This document shows, piece by piece, positions 1 through 8,690 of a stretch of 64,000 nt of DNA. The DNA comes from Rubripirellula lacrimiformis (lineage in GTDB: Bacteria; Planctomycetota; Planctomycetia; Pirellulales; Pirellulaceae). The position numbers were made by a program, and so were the translations under genes. Position 1 is the first letter of the stretch. Each line of letters begins with the position of its first letter. The stretch covers positions 3,658,001 through 3,722,000 of the forward strand of contig NZ_CP036525.1 in assembly GCF_007741535.1 (NCBI RefSeq), in the 5' to 3' direction. The notes beneath the pieces were generated by a model. It searched no databases. It was not told where the DNA came from and saw nothing but the letters and a program-made list of their open reading frames with translations.

Positions 1-1
1 T

Positions 2-766
2 GGAGTGTCTGCCGAAAGCGTTACCGCGCTGGTGTCGATGGTTTCTCGATTTGACATCGTTGCACTTCAGGGCATCCAGGGATCCGGGGCGGCATCGATC
101 CGATCGCTCGTCGACGTCATCCGAGTGTCCGGTGGCCGATACACTGCCAGCATCAGCGAGCCGATTGGTCGTGGGAACAACCTTCAATCGTATGCATTGA
201 TTTGGGATGAATCTCGGATGCGGATCGTGCCAGGTGCGGTTGGCATCGTGGACGACAGTCGCGATCGGATGATGTTCGAGCCTATGTACGCATCGTTCGA
301 AACGCGTGTTGGATTCGCCGACGGTCGTCGGCCGTTTCGGTTCACGCTGATCAATGCTTGGGCCATTGATCAATCGCAAGGTGGGCCCAGCGACGAGACG
401 TCGGTCCTGGTCGACGTCTTCACCAGTGTTCGAAACTACGGGTACGAACTGGCTGGCGAAGAAGACTGCATTTTGTTGGGCGACTTGGGGGCAACTTCCG
501 ATCGGCTAGGCGCGTTGGGCCAGATTCCCGGTGTGGTATCGGTGGTTGCCGATGGCCGCAATTCGCAGCACATTCTATTGGACCCAAATTACACCGCCGA
601 ATTCACTCGCCAGGCCGGGGTGTTGTCCGCCAGCGATCTGCCAGAGGTCAGCGCCGATGCACTGCGCAGCGTCAGCAGCCAGATGCCGGTGTGGGCCGAG
701 CTGAGTGTGTGGGAGGTGCCGACGATGGAAACCGGTGCCTCGTCCCGCACCGAAGTGATTCGGTAG
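2..766 (+). CDS. Endonuclease/exonuclease/phosphatase-fold protein, 3' part
   Basis: The reading frame is open to the left edge, so the gene begins outside the window; about 254 residues are visible. The fragment reads like the middle and end of a DNase I-like phosphoesterase: RFDIVALQGIQG resembles the beta strand with the metal-binding Glu of the family (here Gln), SYALIWDES fits the 'yaviyr' strand, FTLINAWAI the 'nvHl' strand, and EDCILLGDLGA the 'DfN' strand. Several catalytic positions differ from the usual residues (Q for E, A for H, LGDLGA for GDFN), so the protein may be a non-catalytic or divergent member. It converges on the EF-P gene with 38 nt between stops. Family membership is moderately sure; substrate is unknown. 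Confidence 0.6.
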   Translation, partial: GVSAESVTALVSMVSRFDIVALQGIQGSGAASIRSLVDVIRVSGGRYTASISEPIGRGNNLQSYALIWDESRMRIVPGAVGIVDDSRDRMMFEPMYASFETRVGFADGRRPFRFTLINAWAIDQSQGGPSDETSVLVDVFTSVRNYGYELAGEEDCILLGDLGATSDRLGALGQIPGVVSVVADGRNSQHILLDPNYTAEFTRQAGVLSASDLPEVSADALRSVSSQMPVWAELSVWEVPTMETGASSRTEVIR

Positions 767-804
767 CGGGTGAGTGGTCGGGCGTGCAATTCCGGTCGAT
801 CGCG

Positions 805-1368
805 TTAGGCGCGCGAGAGGAACTGGCCTGTGCGGGTATCGATTTTCAGTCGTTCGCCTTCTTTGATGTATTCCGGCACCTGCACCACTAGGCCGGTTTC
901 CATCGTGGCCGGTTTGTTGCGGGAAGTGGCCGAGTTGCCCTTCACGCCGGGATCGCACTGGGTGATGGTCAATTCGACCGAGGCGGGCAGGTCCAAGCCG
1001 ACGCAGGCGTCGTTGTAGATCAGGGCTCGGATCCCCTCGAGTCCTTCGGTCATGTAGGGCAATTCTTCCTCAGCGTCTTCCAATGCCAGTTCGTACTGCT
1101 GGTAATCTTCCTTGTCCATCAGGTGCAGGTGAGTGGCGTCGGTGTACATCATCTGGACGTCGCGCCGCGAAAAGTCGGCTTCGTCCATCGCATCGGTCCC
1201 CTTCATCGTGATGTCGACCTTGTTGCGGGTCAGCACGTTGCGGGCGCGAAACTTGTACAGGGTTGCGGCGCCGCGGGCCGAGGGCGAGTGGACGGAGATG
1301 CCCTGGATCACGACCGGGTTCCCTTCGTGCACGACTACGGTTCCGGTCTTTACCTCTTTTGCCAGCAT
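805..1368 (-). CDS. efp: Elongation factor P, YeiP/EfpL-like
   Basis: A 187-aa translation factor of the EF-P family, which binds between the P and E sites of the ribosome and relieves stalling at polyproline. The three-domain length is normal. It resembles the YeiP/EfpL branch more than canonical EF-P: the tip loop reads SPSARGAATLYK (residues 28-39) with Arg32 where canonical EF-P has a modifiable Lys or Arg in a PGKG-type loop, and MDKEDY (about 95) and the C-terminal stretch SRNKPATMETGLVVQVPEYI are YeiP-like. The start is the ATG at 1366-1368, with only a weak purine stretch upstream. It is the last gene of the minus-strand cluster with the M24 peptidase and accB-accC, an association also known for efp in Firmicutes. 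I see no epmA/epmB, earP or ymfI partner in the window. Confidence 0.93.
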   Translation of the reverse strand: MLAKEVKTGTVVVHEGNPVVIQGISVHSPSARGAATLYKFRARNVLTRNKVDITMKGTDAMDEADFSRRDVQMMYTDATHLHLMDKEDYQQYELALEDAEEELPYMTEGLEGIRALIYNDACVGLDLPASVELTITQCDPGVKGNSATSRNKPATMETGLVVQVPEYIKEGERLKIDTRTGQFLSRA

Positions 1369-1615
1369 CGGTGTTCTTTCGGTTTGACGGACGTCGCGGT
1401 TCGCGGCAGCCGCCGGGTGGATCTTGTCATTCCGCTGCGGAGCCAGCCTAGCGCTGGGAAAGTCGCCCGGCGAAGCGTGACAGGTAATGTGCGATCGAAG
1501 TGACCGCGCAGACCATCACAGCAGAATTTAGAAAGTTGGTTGGGGTGTGAATCTCGTTTCGCAAGCTGGCGGGACCGCCGATCGCGGTCCTCGCAAGACG
1601 AGCGGGCAGAATTGT

Positions 1616-2284
1616 CTATCGCCAAAGCCAATCGCGAAAGCCCTCGACCACAAGCGCGCGATCGCCGAAGCCTTTCCAGGCCAAAAACGCGATCAGCAAA
1701 GTCGTGATCGTTAGCATCGCAAACCCGCGGCGAGGTGCCGGGGCCGGGCTTTGCGCCATTTCATGCCGCAGATTGCCAAGCAAAGCGTTCCAGAATCGGG
1801 GCGAACCCACGGGTTCAAACGCCAGGATCCGAGCATGGTCGAGTCCTCGTTGCCCGTCGACTCGCAGGTGGATGCCGAGGGCCGGAAGATGAACCTGCAG
1901 TTGGTTGGCGTCTCCGATGGTGCTGGGGTCAAGCCGCGTCGCGGCACGCAGCAGCGGTGGATAAGTTTCCTCGGGCGTACGTCCAAAGACCACCAACTTG
2001 GGCGCCGACGTCAGCGCGATCAGCGAAACGACCAATCCGTAAAACGCAGCGAGCGCCAACCACACGATCGGTCCAAACACGGTGGCGGCCGTTGACGGAA
2101 AAAACAGTTCGGCGGGGCCAACGGCAAGCATCCCCGCAACCGCGATCGCGATCGCTGCGATGTCGCGGCCACCCGATGTCACCATCGATCGGCCCGATAT
2201 TCGGATCCAACTGAACATCGCCAAGTATCCGATCAACGGGACCAGAGCCAGCATGACGGTGAAGGGATCGATGGACGAAATCAC
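1616..2284 (-). CDS. Small membrane protein of unknown function
   Basis: 222 residues with three hydrophobic segments in the N-terminal half (about 8-26, 42-60 and 68-92), a soluble stretch of about 90 residues, and a further hydrophobic segment near the C terminus (about 187-204). The soluble part contains VVFGRTPEETYPPLLRAA and a region with alternating hydrophobics; no catalytic motif is visible. It lies between accC (137 nt upstream in the direction of reading) and EF-P (247 nt downstream), so it is probably read with them. I do not recognise the family. It is probably a real gene because the frame is long, has a sensible membrane layout and fills the gap between well-known genes on the same strand. 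Confidence 0.6.
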   Translation of the reverse strand: MISSIDPFTVMLALVPLIGYLAMFSWIRISGRSMVTSGGRDIAAIAIAVAGMLAVGPAELFFPSTAATVFGPIVWLALAAFYGLVVSLIALTSAPKLVVFGRTPEETYPPLLRAATRLDPSTIGDANQLQVHLPALGIHLRVDGQRGLDHARILAFEPVGSPRFWNALLGNLRHEMAQSPAPAPRRGFAMLTITTLLIAFLAWKGFGDRALVVEGFRDWLWR

Positions 2285-2421
2285 GTTGTTCTTTGCAAAA
2301 CGAGAAACCTACCTGCGACAGCTTTCGATGCCGCTTCGCAGGTGCCGAGCGTGAAATCGGTGTCGAGCCCGCCCGTCCGACCCAGCGGCAAGTTACCGCT
2401 TGGTCGATGTCGTGGGGCGTA

Positions 2422-3765
2422 CTAGCTGGTGAACTCGCGTTCGACGAACTTCGTATCGTGCGTTCCGGCGATGAATTCAGGATGCTGCAGAACTTTGTCG
2501 TGGAACGACGCCGTGGTGCTGATTCCTTCGACTTGCAGTTCGGCAAGCGCCCGCCGCATCGTGGCGATCGCTTCGGCCCGCGTGGGACGATGGATGATCA
2601 ACTTGCCGATCATCGAATCGTAATGTGGTGGCACCGTATAGCCGGTGTACACATGCGAATCGAATCGGACGCCCAGTCCACCCGGTGCAAACATCGCGTT
2701 GATCTTGCCAGGGTTGGGTTGGAAATTCTTGTCCGGGTTTTCGGCGTTGATCCGACATTCCAGCGCGTGCCCGGTGCACACCAATTCGTCCTGTTTGAAC
2801 GACAATGGTTCGCCCGCGGCGACACGGATCTGTTCCTTGATCAAGTCCACACCGGTGATCATTTCGGATACGGGGTGTTCGACCTGGATCCGTGCGTTGA
2901 CCTCGATGAAGTAGAAATTGTCGTCTTGGTCGACGATGAATTCGACGGTGCCCGCGTTGCTGTAGTCGGCGCCTTTGATCATACGGACCGCAGCGTCGCA
3001 AATTTCGTCGCGCCGTTTCGATGGCAGGTTCGGGCTCGGTGCCTCTTCGATCAGTTTTTGGTGTCGTCGCTGGACACTGCAGTCGCGTTCGAACAGGTGG
3101 CACACGTTGCCGTGCGAGTCGGCGATCACTTGGACTTCGATGTGCCGAGGTCGGCCGATGTATCGTTCCAGGTACACGCCACCGTTGCCGAAGGCTGCTT
3201 GGGCTTCGGTCCGCGCCTGATCGATCGCCTTCAACAGCGATTCCTCGTTTTCGGCGACTCGCATGCCTTTGCCGCCGCCACCCGCGGTGGCTTTGATCAG
3301 CACGGGGAAGCCGATTTTTTTGGCGGTTTCGATCGCTTTGCTGTCGTCTTCGATCAGTCCGTCGCTGCCGGGAACGACGGGGACGTTGTTGGCGATCGCC
3401 ATCGATCGGGCGGTATTCTTGTCGCCCAGTTTTTCCATCGCGGTCGGGCTGGGCCCAATGAATTCAAAGCCGCTGGATCGACACACTTCGTTGAAGTGCG
3501 CGTTTTCGGCAAGGAAGCCATATCCCGGATGGATCGCATCGGCGCCGGATACTTCTGCGGCAGCGATGATTTGATCGATCTTCAGGTAGCTATCGCTGCT
3601 GCGTGGTCCACCCACACAGTAGGCTTCGTCCGCTAGACGAACGTGCATCGATTCGGCGTCGGCTTGGCTGTAAACAGCGACCGAGCCGATGCCCATTTCG
3701 CGGCATGCACGGATAATTCGAAGCGCAATCTCGCCTCGGTTGGCGATCAGTATTTTTTGAAACAC
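2422..3765 (-). CDS. accC: Acetyl-CoA carboxylase, biotin carboxylase subunit
   Basis: A 447-aa biotin carboxylase, normal length for the family. It performs the ATP- and bicarbonate-dependent carboxylation of biotin on AccB, the first half-reaction of malonyl-CoA formation for fatty acid synthesis. Visible hallmarks are [19 protein letters not shown] at the N terminus, the ATP-grasp glycine loop [12 protein letters not shown], the biotin-carboxylation signature around [17 protein letters not shown], and [10 protein letters not shown]. The start is GTG (complement of 3763-3765), only 4 nt after the accB stop, so translation is probably coupled. NARIQVEHP has Ile where most members have Leu (NTRLQVEH or NARLQVEH), a conservative change. 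Confidence 0.97.
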   Translation of the reverse strand: MFQKILIANRGEIALRIIRACREMGIGSVAVYSQADAESMHVRLADEAYCVGGPRSSDSYLKIDQIIAAAEVSGADAIHPGYGFLAENAHFNEVCRSSGFEFIGPSPTAMEKLGDKNTARSMAIANNVPVVPGSDGLIEDDSKAIETAKKIGFPVLIKATAGGGGKGMRVAENEESLLKAIDQARTEAQAAFGNGGVYLERYIGRPRHIEVQVIADSHGNVCHLFERDCSVQRRHQKLIEEAPSPNLPSKRRDEICDAAVRMIKGADYSNAGTVEFIVDQDDNFYFIEVNARIQVEHPVSEMITGVDLIKEQIRVAAGEPLSFKQDELVCTGHALECRINAENPDKNFQPNPGKINAMFAPGGLGVRFDSHVYTGYTVPPHYDSMIGKLIIHRPTRAEAIATMRRALAELQVEGISTTASFHDKVLQHPEFIAGTHDTKFVEREFTS

Positions 3766-3769
3766 GTTG

Positions 3770-4231
3770 TTAGGCGTCCGGCGTCAGTCGAAACATGGGC
3801 TTACCAAAATCGACGGGTTCCTGATCAGAGACCAGGATCTCGACAATCTTGCCGCTGCATTCGGCAGGGATCTCGTTGAAGACCTTCATGGCTTCGACGA
3901 TGCAGACCACCGTTTCGGGGCCCACGTGATCGCCGACTTTGACGAAAGACGGGGATTCCGGATTGGCCTTGCTGTAGAACGTCCCGACCATCGGTGCGTT
4001 GATCGTGATCGTGCCGGCGGTAGGATCGGCCGCCGGTGCAGCACTTGCCGCCGCCGGTGCCGCCGCAGGCGGTGCGGAATAAATGGGAGCCGAGCCGCCG
4101 CGGCCGAGCTTGATTTTTTCGTCGCCCTGCTGCAGGTCGACTTCCGAAAGGTCGTGCTCTTCCATCAATTCAATGATCTGACGGATGCGTTCGACATCAA
4201 ACACATCCTTTGGCTTTCCGCCTTTGCTCAT
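3770..4231 (-). CDS. accB: Biotin carboxyl carrier protein of acetyl-CoA carboxylase
   Basis: 153 residues from the ATG at 4229-4231. The protein carries biotin between AccC and the carboxyltransferase. The C-terminal biotinyl domain has the target motif EAMKVFNEI, with the modified lysine at Lys116, and the preceding [17 protein letters not shown] loop is typical. The N terminus ([23 protein letters not shown]) matches the usual AccB start, and an Ala/Pro-rich linker (about 49-72) joins the two parts. The frame stays open 37 codons further upstream to 4342, but that extension is charged and unlike the family, so I take the inner start. The gene sits 120 nt after the M24 peptidase and 4 nt before accC. 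Confidence 0.95.
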   Translation of the reverse strand: MSKGGKPKDVFDVERIRQIIELMEEHDLSEVDLQQGDEKIKLGRGGSAPIYSAPPAAAPAAASAAPAADPTAGTITINAPMVGTFYSKANPESPSFVKVGDHVGPETVVCIVEAMKVFNEIPAECSGKIVEILVSDQEPVDFGKPMFRLTPDA

Positions 4232-4351
4232 GCTGGACTCGCGGTCGGGTTGGTTCGGATTGATGGGACTAGTCTTTTCTGGGGAAATCTTAGAAAAGGG
4301 ATCGGGATCGTCTTCGTGGCGATCCTGCGACGCAAATCGCAAGCCAAAGTT

Positions 4352-5464
4352 TTACAGCAACCACTCTGACTGTTCGAGTCCCTTTGGTAACCGGCTTAGC
4401 ACCTCGTGCCCAGACGGTGTCACTAAAACGTCGTCTTCGATGCGAATTCCGAATTCTCCGGCGAAATAGACACCCGGTTCGACGGTGACGATCATGCCGG
4501 CGGAAAGGGCTTCTGGACTGCTGGCCGACATTCGGGGGGATTCGTGGATCTGCAGTCCGGTACCGTGACCGAGTCCGTGGATGAACGCGTCGGCCATTCC
4601 GTGTCGCTGCAGAACCCCGCGTGCGATCGCATCGATATCCGAGGCTTTGGCGCCAGGACGGATCGCATCGATCGCTGCCAATTGAGCCTCTAGCACCGCC
4701 GCGTAAGCACGGCGAAATCGATCGCTGGCGTTTGGCAGGTGCAGCGTTCGCGTCAGGTCACTGGCATATCCTTTGTATTTGGCGCCCCAGTCCACCAATA
4801 GAGTGGGTTCGCCACCGAGCGATGGATCGATCAGTTTTTGGTCTCGTGGGTGATAATGAGGCAGGGCGCCCATCGGACCGGCTGCCACGATTGGCGAGAA
4901 ACTGCAGCCCTCTGCACCAAGGAACCGCATCTTGGATTCCAATTCATGAGCGACTTCGCGTTCGGTCCAGCGACCGGGCAGCATCGGCAAGATTGACTGG
5001 AAGGCTCGCTCGGCAATGTCGACCGCACGACGTGTGATGGCGATTTCATCGGCATCCTTGATCATCCGTTGCCCCTCAACCACGCCCGTCGTTTGGACCC
5101 AGCCGACGCTGGTGCATGTCTGGCTCAGCATGTTGAACGCCGCCAATGTCCATTGGTTCGATTCGATGCCGATCCGTTGCAGACCCGCGCTGGCAAGGAA
5201 TTCGGCAATCAACTGCGTCAATGTTTGGTCCGGTGGACGGATCGCCGTCAACAAGGTGGGGCATTCATCGGCCAGCTGGGTGTCGTAACGGCCGTCGCTA
5301 AGGACAGTGGTTTGGTCGGTGGTGACCAACAATGCCGAACTGTCACCGGTGAAGCCGCTGAGGTAACGCACATTCACTTCGTCAGTGACCAGCATCGCAT
5401 CGATTTTTAGCGAATCGAGTTTGGCGGCCAGCGTTTCTAGTCGCGGATTGGATCGTGAATTCAT
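4352..5464 (-). CDS. M24-family Xaa-Pro aminopeptidase
   Basis: 370 residues, a short-form Xaa-Pro aminopeptidase/dipeptidase of the PepP/PepQ/YqhT group: an N-terminal creatinase-like domain (about 1-130) and a pita-bread metallopeptidase domain (about 138-360). The five metal ligands are in place: Asp225 (LLVDWGA), Asp236 (YASDLTRT), His300 (HGLGHGTGL), Glu329 (TVEPGVY) and Glu343 (GIRIEDD). It removes an N-terminal residue before proline; the enzyme is cytoplasmic. It is the first gene of the cluster with accB-accC and EF-P, matching the yqhT-efp-accB-accC order known in Bacillus. Directly upstream of the ATG lies a 15-bp direct duplication; no clear Shine-Dalgarno is seen. Confidence 0.93.
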   Translation of the reverse strand: MNSRSNPRLETLAAKLDSLKIDAMLVTDEVNVRYLSGFTGDSSALLVTTDQTTVLSDGRYDTQLADECPTLLTAIRPPDQTLTQLIAEFLASAGLQRIGIESNQWTLAAFNMLSQTCTSVGWVQTTGVVEGQRMIKDADEIAITRRAVDIAERAFQSILPMLPGRWTEREVAHELESKMRFLGAEGCSFSPIVAAGPMGALPHYHPRDQKLIDPSLGGEPTLLVDWGAKYKGYASDLTRTLHLPNASDRFRRAYAAVLEAQLAAIDAIRPGAKASDIDAIARGVLQRHGMADAFIHGLGHGTGLQIHESPRMSASSPEALSAGMIVTVEPGVYFAGEFGIRIEDDVLVTPSGHEVLSRLPKGLEQSEWLL

Positions 5465-5472
5465 GTTGGATC

Positions 5473-5502
5473 GGTGACTTGGGTGGAGGTGACTTGGGTG
5501 GA
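5473..5502. repeat. 15-bp tandem duplication upstream of the M24 peptidase gene
   Basis: Two perfect adjacent copies of GGTGACTTGGGTGGA (5473-5487 and 5488-5502). They lie 9-38 nt upstream of the peptidase start codon, in its probable leader, within the 121-nt gap to the methyltransferase gene. A role is not evident; it could be a slipped-strand duplication. Confidence 0.7.
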
Positions 5503-5585
5503 ATTGGATCGCGTCAGGACAGTATCAAACGAACGACAACCTCCATCGAACGATCGACCGCGGGCGGCAGCCTCACGATGACGAA

Positions 5586-6236
5586 TCAGCTTTGGGGGGC
5601 TTGGGGATGGCCCGTTTTGCGTTGCAGTTGCAAGCACTCGGTCCCGTGGTACGTCAGCAACAGGCTTCCGATGGCGGCGTAGCGATCAAAAATCGCTTCG
5701 CTATGGATGTGTTCTCCGGGCCATGGATACATGAAAACCAGGTCGACGTCACTGAGCTGGATTTCAAGTTCGTCATATCCGTGATGAAGATCGGTTTCGA
5801 TGTGCAGGGATTGTTCGTCGCACGGTATCCACGCTTCGCCGCCTGCGGGGATGAAGCTGCCGATGGCAAAGTTGGCCTCGATTTCGTGATCTTCGGCGAG
5901 TGCCTGTGCCTGGTCGACAAGATCCGGATCGACTTCGATTCCCGACGCCTCCCAGCCCCGCAGTGCCGCCATCATGGTAACGACTCCGAAACCGCTGCCC
6001 CATTCACAAAATCGTTCTCCCGACGCCAACGATTCTCGCTGGATCCACTCCAGGGCAGCGTCGACGAGCCGGAAGTCGCACACCACAAAATTGTCGATCA
6101 GCGGTCCGCGACGCATAAAATCGACGATTCGCTGGTCGGCATCCCGAAGCAATTCGCTGGCTTCGGGCGACAGAGGGGACGCCCATAGGTCGTCGGGAAC
6201 GGCGATGGATTCCAACATCGATAGCAACCTCGGCAA
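5586..6236 (-). CDS. Class I SAM-dependent methyltransferase-like protein
   Basis: 216 residues. The Rossmann SAM-binding core is visible: motif I is FCEWGSGFGVVTMMA (about 76-90), the acidic residue ending strand 2 is in GIEVDPDL (Glu101), and DVDLVFMYPWPGE (about 163-175) occupies the motif IV position where the substrate-facing residues usually lie. The acceptor substrate cannot be told. The protein lacks a signal peptide and membrane segments. It lies 121 nt upstream of the M24 peptidase gene on the same strand and is divergent from lpxD. An alternative start is Met7. Confidence 0.75.
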   Translation of the reverse strand: MPRLLSMLESIAVPDDLWASPLSPEASELLRDADQRIVDFMRRGPLIDNFVVCDFRLVDAALEWIQRESLASGERFCEWGSGFGVVTMMAALRGWEASGIEVDPDLVDQAQALAEDHEIEANFAIGSFIPAGGEAWIPCDEQSLHIETDLHHGYDELEIQLSDVDLVFMYPWPGEHIHSEAIFDRYAAIGSLLLTYHGTECLQLQRKTGHPQAPQS

Positions 6237-6570
6237 GCTTCCGTAAAAATGTTCCTCGATTTAGCGGCCAGGTTGTGTCCGTTTCAATCTTGATGTGGTC
6301 GGCAGCAACTTTGTATACGGAGATCAACTCTAGCTGGACTGCGCCACCTTGGGTCCGCCGAACGGGGTTTGCCATGGTCGAATTGAAGATGACCTGGGGC
6401 CAAAGCAACATTCGGCGATGCCATCCGGGAACACTCCAAAAACGGGCAATGCCGACCGATGTGGCACTGTCCAGCCAGAGTTTCGGCTGCGTGACCGAGA
6501 TCGGCCTAGCAGCCGACGCCGGGATTCACCGACAGCTGGATTCCGATACACCCATCTTGCGAGGAAAACG
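6237..6570. other. Divergent intergenic region, methyltransferase / lpxD
   Basis: 334 nt between two genes read outward, so it should hold both promoters. The lpxD ribosome-binding site GAGG lies at 6561-6564, 6 nt before the ATG. The lpxD frame stays open upstream to 6349 but that part shows no family resemblance. No repeat or structured element stands out. Confidence 0.5.
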
Positions 6571-7632
6571 ATGAAATTGGACGAAATCGCTGTCCTGGTG
6601 GATGGTCGACTGACCGGCAATGCCGACCTGGTATGCACCGGCGCCAACCCGCCCGATCAGGCACAGGCCGGCGAAATCACGATGCTGGACGATCCCAAGC
6701 GGGCCGCCGCCGTCGCCGGTTCGGGGGCTGTCGCCGTGATCACGTCGTCGTTGATCGATGATTGTTCCTGTGCTCAGGTTGTGGTCGACGACCCCCGCGA
6801 CGCGTTCGCAAAAATTGTGTCGCATTTCCGCCCGCCCGTGGATGCTGCCGACTGGAACGATGGGATCAGCGCAGATGCCAGCGTGCATGCCACCGCGATC
6901 GTTCATCCGCGAGCGATCATCGCTGCCGGTGCGGTCGTCGGAGCCCGTACCAGGGTCGGCCCCGGAGTTGTGATCTCGGCTCGCTGCCAAATCGGCCAAG
7001 ACTGTGTCTTGAACCCGAACGTCACCTTGTACGAATACACCGAATTGGGCGACCGTGTCGTGATCCATGCCGGCGTGGTCGTCGGAGCGCACGGTTTCGG
7101 ATATCGCCAAAAGGACGGTCGCCATATCCCCACGGCACAGTTGGGCTATGTCGCCATCGAATCCGACGTTGAAATCGGTGCCGGGGCGACCATCGATCGC
7201 GGTACCTACGGTGCCACCCGGATCGGCGAAGGCACCAAAATTGATAACCAAGTGATGATCGCGCACAACTGCCAAATTGGAAAACACAATTTGTTGTGTA
7301 GCCAAGTCGGCATCGCCGGCAGTTCCTGTACCGGTGACTATGTGATCTTGGCTGGACAGGTCGGGCTGAAGGATCACGTTCATCTGGGGGATCACACCAT
7401 CGTTGGCGCCCAAGCAGGTGTCATGGATGATTGCCCAGGCAACGAAGTCTATTTGGGATCGCCTGCAACGCCTCAGCGAGAACAGATGCAAATCATGGCC
7501 GTCGAGCGGCGGTTGCCAGAGATGCGACGGGAAGTCAAAAAGCTGCGACGCGAACTCGATGCGATCAAGGGTCAACTGCAATCCGAGTCGACGCCCGCGG
7601 CGTCCTGCGAATCGGAATGCAACGCGGCATGA
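6571..7632 (+). CDS. lpxD: UDP-3-O-acylglucosamine N-acyltransferase
   Basis: 353 residues from the ATG at 6571, supported by GAGG 6 nt upstream. LpxD transfers a 3-hydroxyacyl chain from acyl-ACP to the 2-amino group of UDP-3-O-acylglucosamine, the third step of lipid A synthesis, in the cytoplasm. The N-terminal uridine-binding domain (about 1-100) is followed by a left-handed beta helix of hexapeptide repeats (about 101-300). The catalytic-type histidine is His232 in MIAHNCQIGKHN, and GAHGFGYRQKDG (172-183) is typical. The C terminus ends in a charged helix (about 303-336) and a short Cys/Ser/Ala-rich tail. The stop overlaps the lpxI start (ATGA), so the genes form an operon. It shows that this planctomycete has the genes for a lipid A-type outer membrane. 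Confidence 0.96.
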   Translation: MKLDEIAVLVDGRLTGNADLVCTGANPPDQAQAGEITMLDDPKRAAAVAGSGAVAVITSSLIDDCSCAQVVVDDPRDAFAKIVSHFRPPVDAADWNDGISADASVHATAIVHPRAIIAAGAVVGARTRVGPGVVISARCQIGQDCVLNPNVTLYEYTELGDRVVIHAGVVVGAHGFGYRQKDGRHIPTAQLGYVAIESDVEIGAGATIDRGTYGATRIGEGTKIDNQVMIAHNCQIGKHNLLCSQVGIAGSSCTGDYVILAGQVGLKDHVHLGDHTIVGAQAGVMDDCPGNEVYLGSPATPQREQMQIMAVERRLPEMRREVKKLRRELDAIKGQLQSESTPAASCESECNAA

Positions 7633-8690
7633 TGGATCGACCTGAAACCCAACCGATCGCAATTCGCCCGACCGGGTATCGCCCGGCCGGTGCACCGTCG
7701 ATCATGGCGCACCACAATGCCAATCGGTCGTTGCCTGCCATCGGGATCGTTGCCGGATGGGGAAGCTTTCCCGTCGAAGTGGCGCAGCAATTGGTGCACA
7801 GCGGTCATCCGGTCTGTTGCATCGCGATCAAAGGGCACGCCAGTCGGTCGTTGGAATCGATCTGTGACCACGTGCTATGGTCGGGTGTCGGCAAAATCGG
7901 CAAACATTTGCGATACTTTCGCCGCAACGGTGTCCGCCACGTCACGATGGCCGGCAAATTGTTCAAAGCGGACTTGTTGTACAGTGGTTCAATCTGGCTT
8001 CAGCATTTCCCCGACCTGACCTGTATCCGTACCTTTGGCCCTGCCCTGCTAGGACGCAATCGTGATGCTCGCGACGACAGTTTGTTGTTAGCGGTGACGA
8101 ATACCTACATCCGCAGCGGCATCGAAATTTGCCCTGCGACCGACTTTGCCCCGGAGTTGCTTGTGAACCACGGATTGCTTTCAGGGAAAACCCCGGCGGC
8201 TAGGCTGCAAAACGATATCGATGCCGGCTGGAAAGTCGCCAAGCAGATGGGCGGTATGGACATCGGGCAAACGATCACCATCAAAGATGGAACCGTGATC
8301 GCTGTCGAGGCGATTGAAGGAACTGATGCCTGTATCGAACGTACCGGAACGCTTTGTCGACGCGGTGGATGGACGTTGATCAAGGTCAGTAAGCCGGACC
8401 AGGACATGCGTTTTGATGTTCCCACGATTGGTCCGCAAACCATCGAAAAGGTCCATGCGGCCGGTGGAACAGCGATCGTCATTGAAGCTGAAAAAACCAT
8501 CATGGTCGAACGCGAAAAGACGATCGCAGCGGCCAATGCGGCCGGCATCACGTTGATCGCGATCGACGACGCTTCGCAGGCTGCCAGTCAGCGATCCAAG
8601 CAGACAGCGAATTTTGTTGCCGGCAGTATCGATGCCGAGAACAACCGTGTGCACCCGAGCGACGGGCTGGCAACCCGGCGATCTGCATGA
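7629..8690 (+). CDS. lpxI: UDP-2,3-diacylglucosamine pyrophosphatase LpxI (DUF1009)
   Basis: About 353 residues. LpxI cleaves UDP-2,3-diacylglucosamine to lipid X and UMP, replacing LpxH in many non-enteric bacteria. The DUF1009 family is recognised from IGIVAGWGSFPVEVAQQL (38-55), HVTMAGKLFKADLL (about 104-117), and the conserved C-terminal segment AVEAIEGTDACIERTG, whose Asp233 fits the proposed catalytic aspartate. A tail of about 40 residues follows. The ATG at 7629 overlaps the lpxD stop; ATG codons at 7617 and 7632 are equally possible starts and no Shine-Dalgarno decides. The stop overlaps the ispE ATG in the same ATGA manner. It acts on the cytoplasmic side of the inner membrane. Confidence 0.94.
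   Translation: MMDRPETQPIAIRPTGYRPAGAPSIMAHHNANRSLPAIGIVAGWGSFPVEVAQQLVHSGHPVCCIAIKGHASRSLESICDHVLWSGVGKIGKHLRYFRRNGVRHVTMAGKLFKADLLYSGSIWLQHFPDLTCIRTFGPALLGRNRDARDDSLLLAVTNTYIRSGIEICPATDFAPELLVNHGLLSGKTPAARLQNDIDAGWKVAKQMGGMDIGQTITIKDGTVIAVEAIEGTDACIERTGTLCRRGGWTLIKVSKPDQDMRFDVPTIGPQTIEKVHAAGGTAIVIEAEKTIMVEREKTIAAANAAGITLIAIDDASQAASQRSKQTANFVAGSIDAENNRVHPSDGLATRRSA

Noticed and set aside
2293-3636. 447-aa plus-strand frame opposite accC
   Set aside because: It is the antisense shadow of a well-conserved gene and has no family resemblance.
6526-7695. 389-aa minus-strand frame opposite lpxD
   Set aside because: It is a shadow of lpxD, with a composition typical of antisense reading.
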